This document shows positions 62,505 to 64,000 of a stretch of 64,000 nucleotides of DNA, piece by piece; within the stretch, counting starts at the first letter, position 1, and each line of letters begins with the position of its first letter. The stretch comes from Rhizobium leguminosarum (lineage in GTDB: Bacteria > Pseudomonadota > Alphaproteobacteria > Rhizobiales > Rhizobiaceae). The notes beneath the pieces were generated by a model that saw nothing but the letters and a program-made list of their open reading frames with translations, was not told the DNA's origin and searched no databases. The stretch spans positions 2,976,001 through 3,040,000 of the forward strand of contig NZ_CP016286.1 in the NCBI RefSeq assembly GCF_001679785.1, read 5' to 3'. Made by a program: the position numbers and the translations under genes.

Positions 62505-63680
62505 ATGACTTACGCGCGTCGACAGATGGTGGTGTTTGGCTGTATCGCCGCATTCATGCCCCTCCCCGCGCTGGCCCAGAGCGCCCCGCCACCCCCACCC
62601 GTCACCGTCGCCAAGCCGGTCGTTCGCGATGTCGTCGACAGCGACGAGTTCATCGGCCGGTTCGAGCCGGTCGACGAAGTCTCCGTTCGTTCCCGCGTCG
62701 GTGGTTACCTGCAGGAAATCCATTTTCAGGACGGCGCATTGGTCAAGCAGGGCGACCTGCTCTTCGTCATCGATCAGCGGCCGTTCGTAACCGCGCTCAA
62801 TCAGGCAAAGGCAACACTCGAATCGGCGCAATCCACCCTGGTCTTTGCCGATGCGCAGTATAAGCGCACGCAATCGCTTGCCTCGAGCGGCAGCCAGTCG
62901 GCGCAGACGCTGGATGACCGCCGCCGCGAATTCGATTCGGCCGAAGCCAATGTCCGCGGCGCACAGGCCGCAGCCGATCGCGCGTCTCTCGACATGGAGT
63001 ATACCGAGATCAAGGCGCCGCTCAGTGGCCGCATCGACCGCCGGCTGATCTCAGCCGGTAATCTCGTGCAGACCGACCAGACAGTGCTGACGACGATCGT
63101 TTCGCTCGACCCGATCGATTTCTACTTCGACGTCGACGAACGCCGCCTGCTGAATTTCGCCGACACGGCGCGCAAACTGGGCAAGGATCTCCAGCAGGGC
63201 GGTGGCGGATTGGATGTATCCGTCACGATCTCTGATCCCACTGCCAAAGCATTCAAGGGAAAGCTCGATTTCGCCGAGAACCGGGTCGACAATGAGAGCG
63301 GCACCATTCGTCTGCGTGCCCGCTTCCCCAACCCCGATCTCGTCCTTCAGCCCGGCCTCTTCGGTCGCATACAGGTCGAAGCCTCCAACACCTACCAGGC
63401 CATTCTCGTCCCCGACGAGGCAATCGGCTCGGACCAGAATGAGCGCGTCGTCTATGTCGTCGCCGAAGACGGCACGGTGTCGACCAAGCCCGTAAGACCC
63501 GGACCGCGTCTCTACGGCTACCGCGTCATACGCGAGGGCCTCGACGGCACAGAGACGATCATCGTCAACGGCCTGATACGCGCCCGGCCGGGTGCAAAGA
63601 TCACGCCTCAGATGACCGAACTGCCGCCGGAGCGGCAGGACACTGCGCCTGAAACCGCCAGCGCGGAGAACGGACAATGA
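62505..63680 (+). CDS. RND efflux periplasmic adaptor (second pair)
   Basis: A 391-residue membrane fusion protein with a signal peptide (GCIAAFMPLPALAQS). It has lipoyl motif VSVRSRVGGYLQEIHFQDGA, coiled coil (LNQAKATLESAQSTLVFADA), lipoyl second half IKAPLSGRIDRRLISAGNLV and beta-barrel domain (RLRARFPNPDLVLQPGLFGR). It closely resembles BepF/MexE-like adaptors. The stop overlaps the pump start (ATGA). The GAGG site before the ATG is good. Confidence 0.93.
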   Translation: MTYARRQMVVFGCIAAFMPLPALAQSAPPPPPVTVAKPVVRDVVDSDEFIGRFEPVDEVSVRSRVGGYLQEIHFQDGALVKQGDLLFVIDQRPFVTALNQAKATLESAQSTLVFADAQYKRTQSLASSGSQSAQTLDDRRREFDSAEANVRGAQAAADRASLDMEYTEIKAPLSGRIDRRLISAGNLVQTDQTVLTTIVSLDPIDFYFDVDERRLLNFADTARKLGKDLQQGGGGLDVSVTISDPTAKAFKGKLDFAENRVDNESGTIRLRARFPNPDLVLQPGLFGRIQVEASNTYQAILVPDEAIGSDQNERVVYVVAEDGTVSTKPVRPGPRLYGYRVIREGLDGTETIIVNGLIRARPGAKITPQMTELPPERQDTAPETASAENGQ

Positions 63681-64000
63681 GATTTGCACATTTTTTCGTA
63701 GACCGGCCGATCTTTGCGGCGGTCATCTCGATCCTTTTTCTCGTCGTCGGCAGCATTGCCTATACGCAATTGCCGGTATCGCAGTATCCGGAGATCGCGC
63801 CGCCGACCATCGTCGTGCGCACCTCTTATCCGGGTGCCGACCCGCAGACGATCGCCGATACCGTTTCGACGCCGCTTGAACAACAGATCAACGGCGTCGA
63901 AGACATGCTTTACATGTCGTCCTACTCCAGCGCCGATGGCGCCATGTCGCTGACGATCACCTTCAAGCTCGGCACCGATCTCGACAAGGTCCAGGTGCTT
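63677..64000 (+). CDS. RND-type efflux transporter, N-terminal part (cut by window edge)
   Basis: The first 108 codons of an AcrB/MexF-type pump: MRFAHFFVDRPIFAAVISIL (TM1), PVSQYPEIAPPTIVVRTSYP, then ADTVSTPLEQQINGVEDMLY. This is the conserved start of HAE1 transporters, as in the gene at 46669-49869. Translation is coupled to the adaptor. The remainder of about 940 residues lies outside the window. Confidence 0.92.
   Translation, partial: MRFAHFFVDRPIFAAVISILFLVVGSIAYTQLPVSQYPEIAPPTIVVRTSYPGADPQTIADTVSTPLEQQINGVEDMLYMSSYSSADGAMSLTITFKLGTDLDKVQVL

Overview
The window is 64 kb of chromosome-like DNA from an alphaproteobacterium of the order Rhizobiales, most likely Rhizobium (R. leguminosarum/etli group). 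The basis is the set of genes (urease with DUF1272 and DUF1311 partners, urea and branched-chain amino acid transporters, a PssA-type exopolysaccharide transferase, a CtrA/SciP/ChpT/EipA cell-cycle locus, RpoH1-type sigma factor), uniform high GC, and short palindromic repeats of the rhizobial RIME type. This is read from sequence alone; no database search was run.

Layout. 1-9.2 kb (minus strand): a urea unit, transcribed urtA-urtB-urtC-urtD-[IS110 element]-urtE-ureD-ureA-DUF1272-ureB-DUF1311, continuing off the left edge. The IS110-family element separates urtD from urtE and lies between RIME-like palindromes. 9.4-15.8 kb: a secreted PAP2 phosphatase, then a divergent two-gene signalling operon. 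Its kinase is an NCS1-type permease fused to a Cys-rich segment, histidine kinase and receiver; the second gene is a LuxR-type response regulator that starts at a TTG overlapping the kinase. A perfect 20-bp palindrome upstream of urtA is a candidate operator. 15.8-21.6 kb: remnant of a 2-hydroxyacid dehydrogenase and a complete branched-chain amino acid ABC operon (livHMGF, a small membrane protein, livK) on the minus strand. 22.1-25.3 kb: cysQ, a pssA-like sugar transferase, and a broken LuxR-type regulator carrying a palindromic repeat insertion.

25.6-30.7 kb: a cell-cycle cluster with sciP, a PqiA-like protein, a small GNAT, fliJ, ctrA, an orphan receiver protein, chpT and eipA. Near-consensus CtrA boxes occur upstream of sciP, ctrA and eipA, and GANTC (CcrM) sites upstream of ctrA and sciP. 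30.8-41.5 kb: housekeeping genes (coiled-coil protein, SpoU methyltransferase, small membrane protein, RluD-type pseudouridine synthase, rpoH, a large acidic membrane protein, purA, a DMT transporter, a GNAT).

41.8-64 kb: accessory metabolism and efflux. It holds a PAS-GGDEF-EAL protein, xylonate dehydratase with a beta-hydroxyacid dehydrogenase, an RND efflux pair, a degenerate alpha/beta-hydrolase, two LysR regulators each near an SDR gene, a 3-methyladenine glycosylase, a marR-emrA-emrB operon (emrA appears frameshifted near its 5' end), a CPA1 antiporter, and a second RND pair cut by the right edge. No tRNA, rRNA or CRISPR array was seen.
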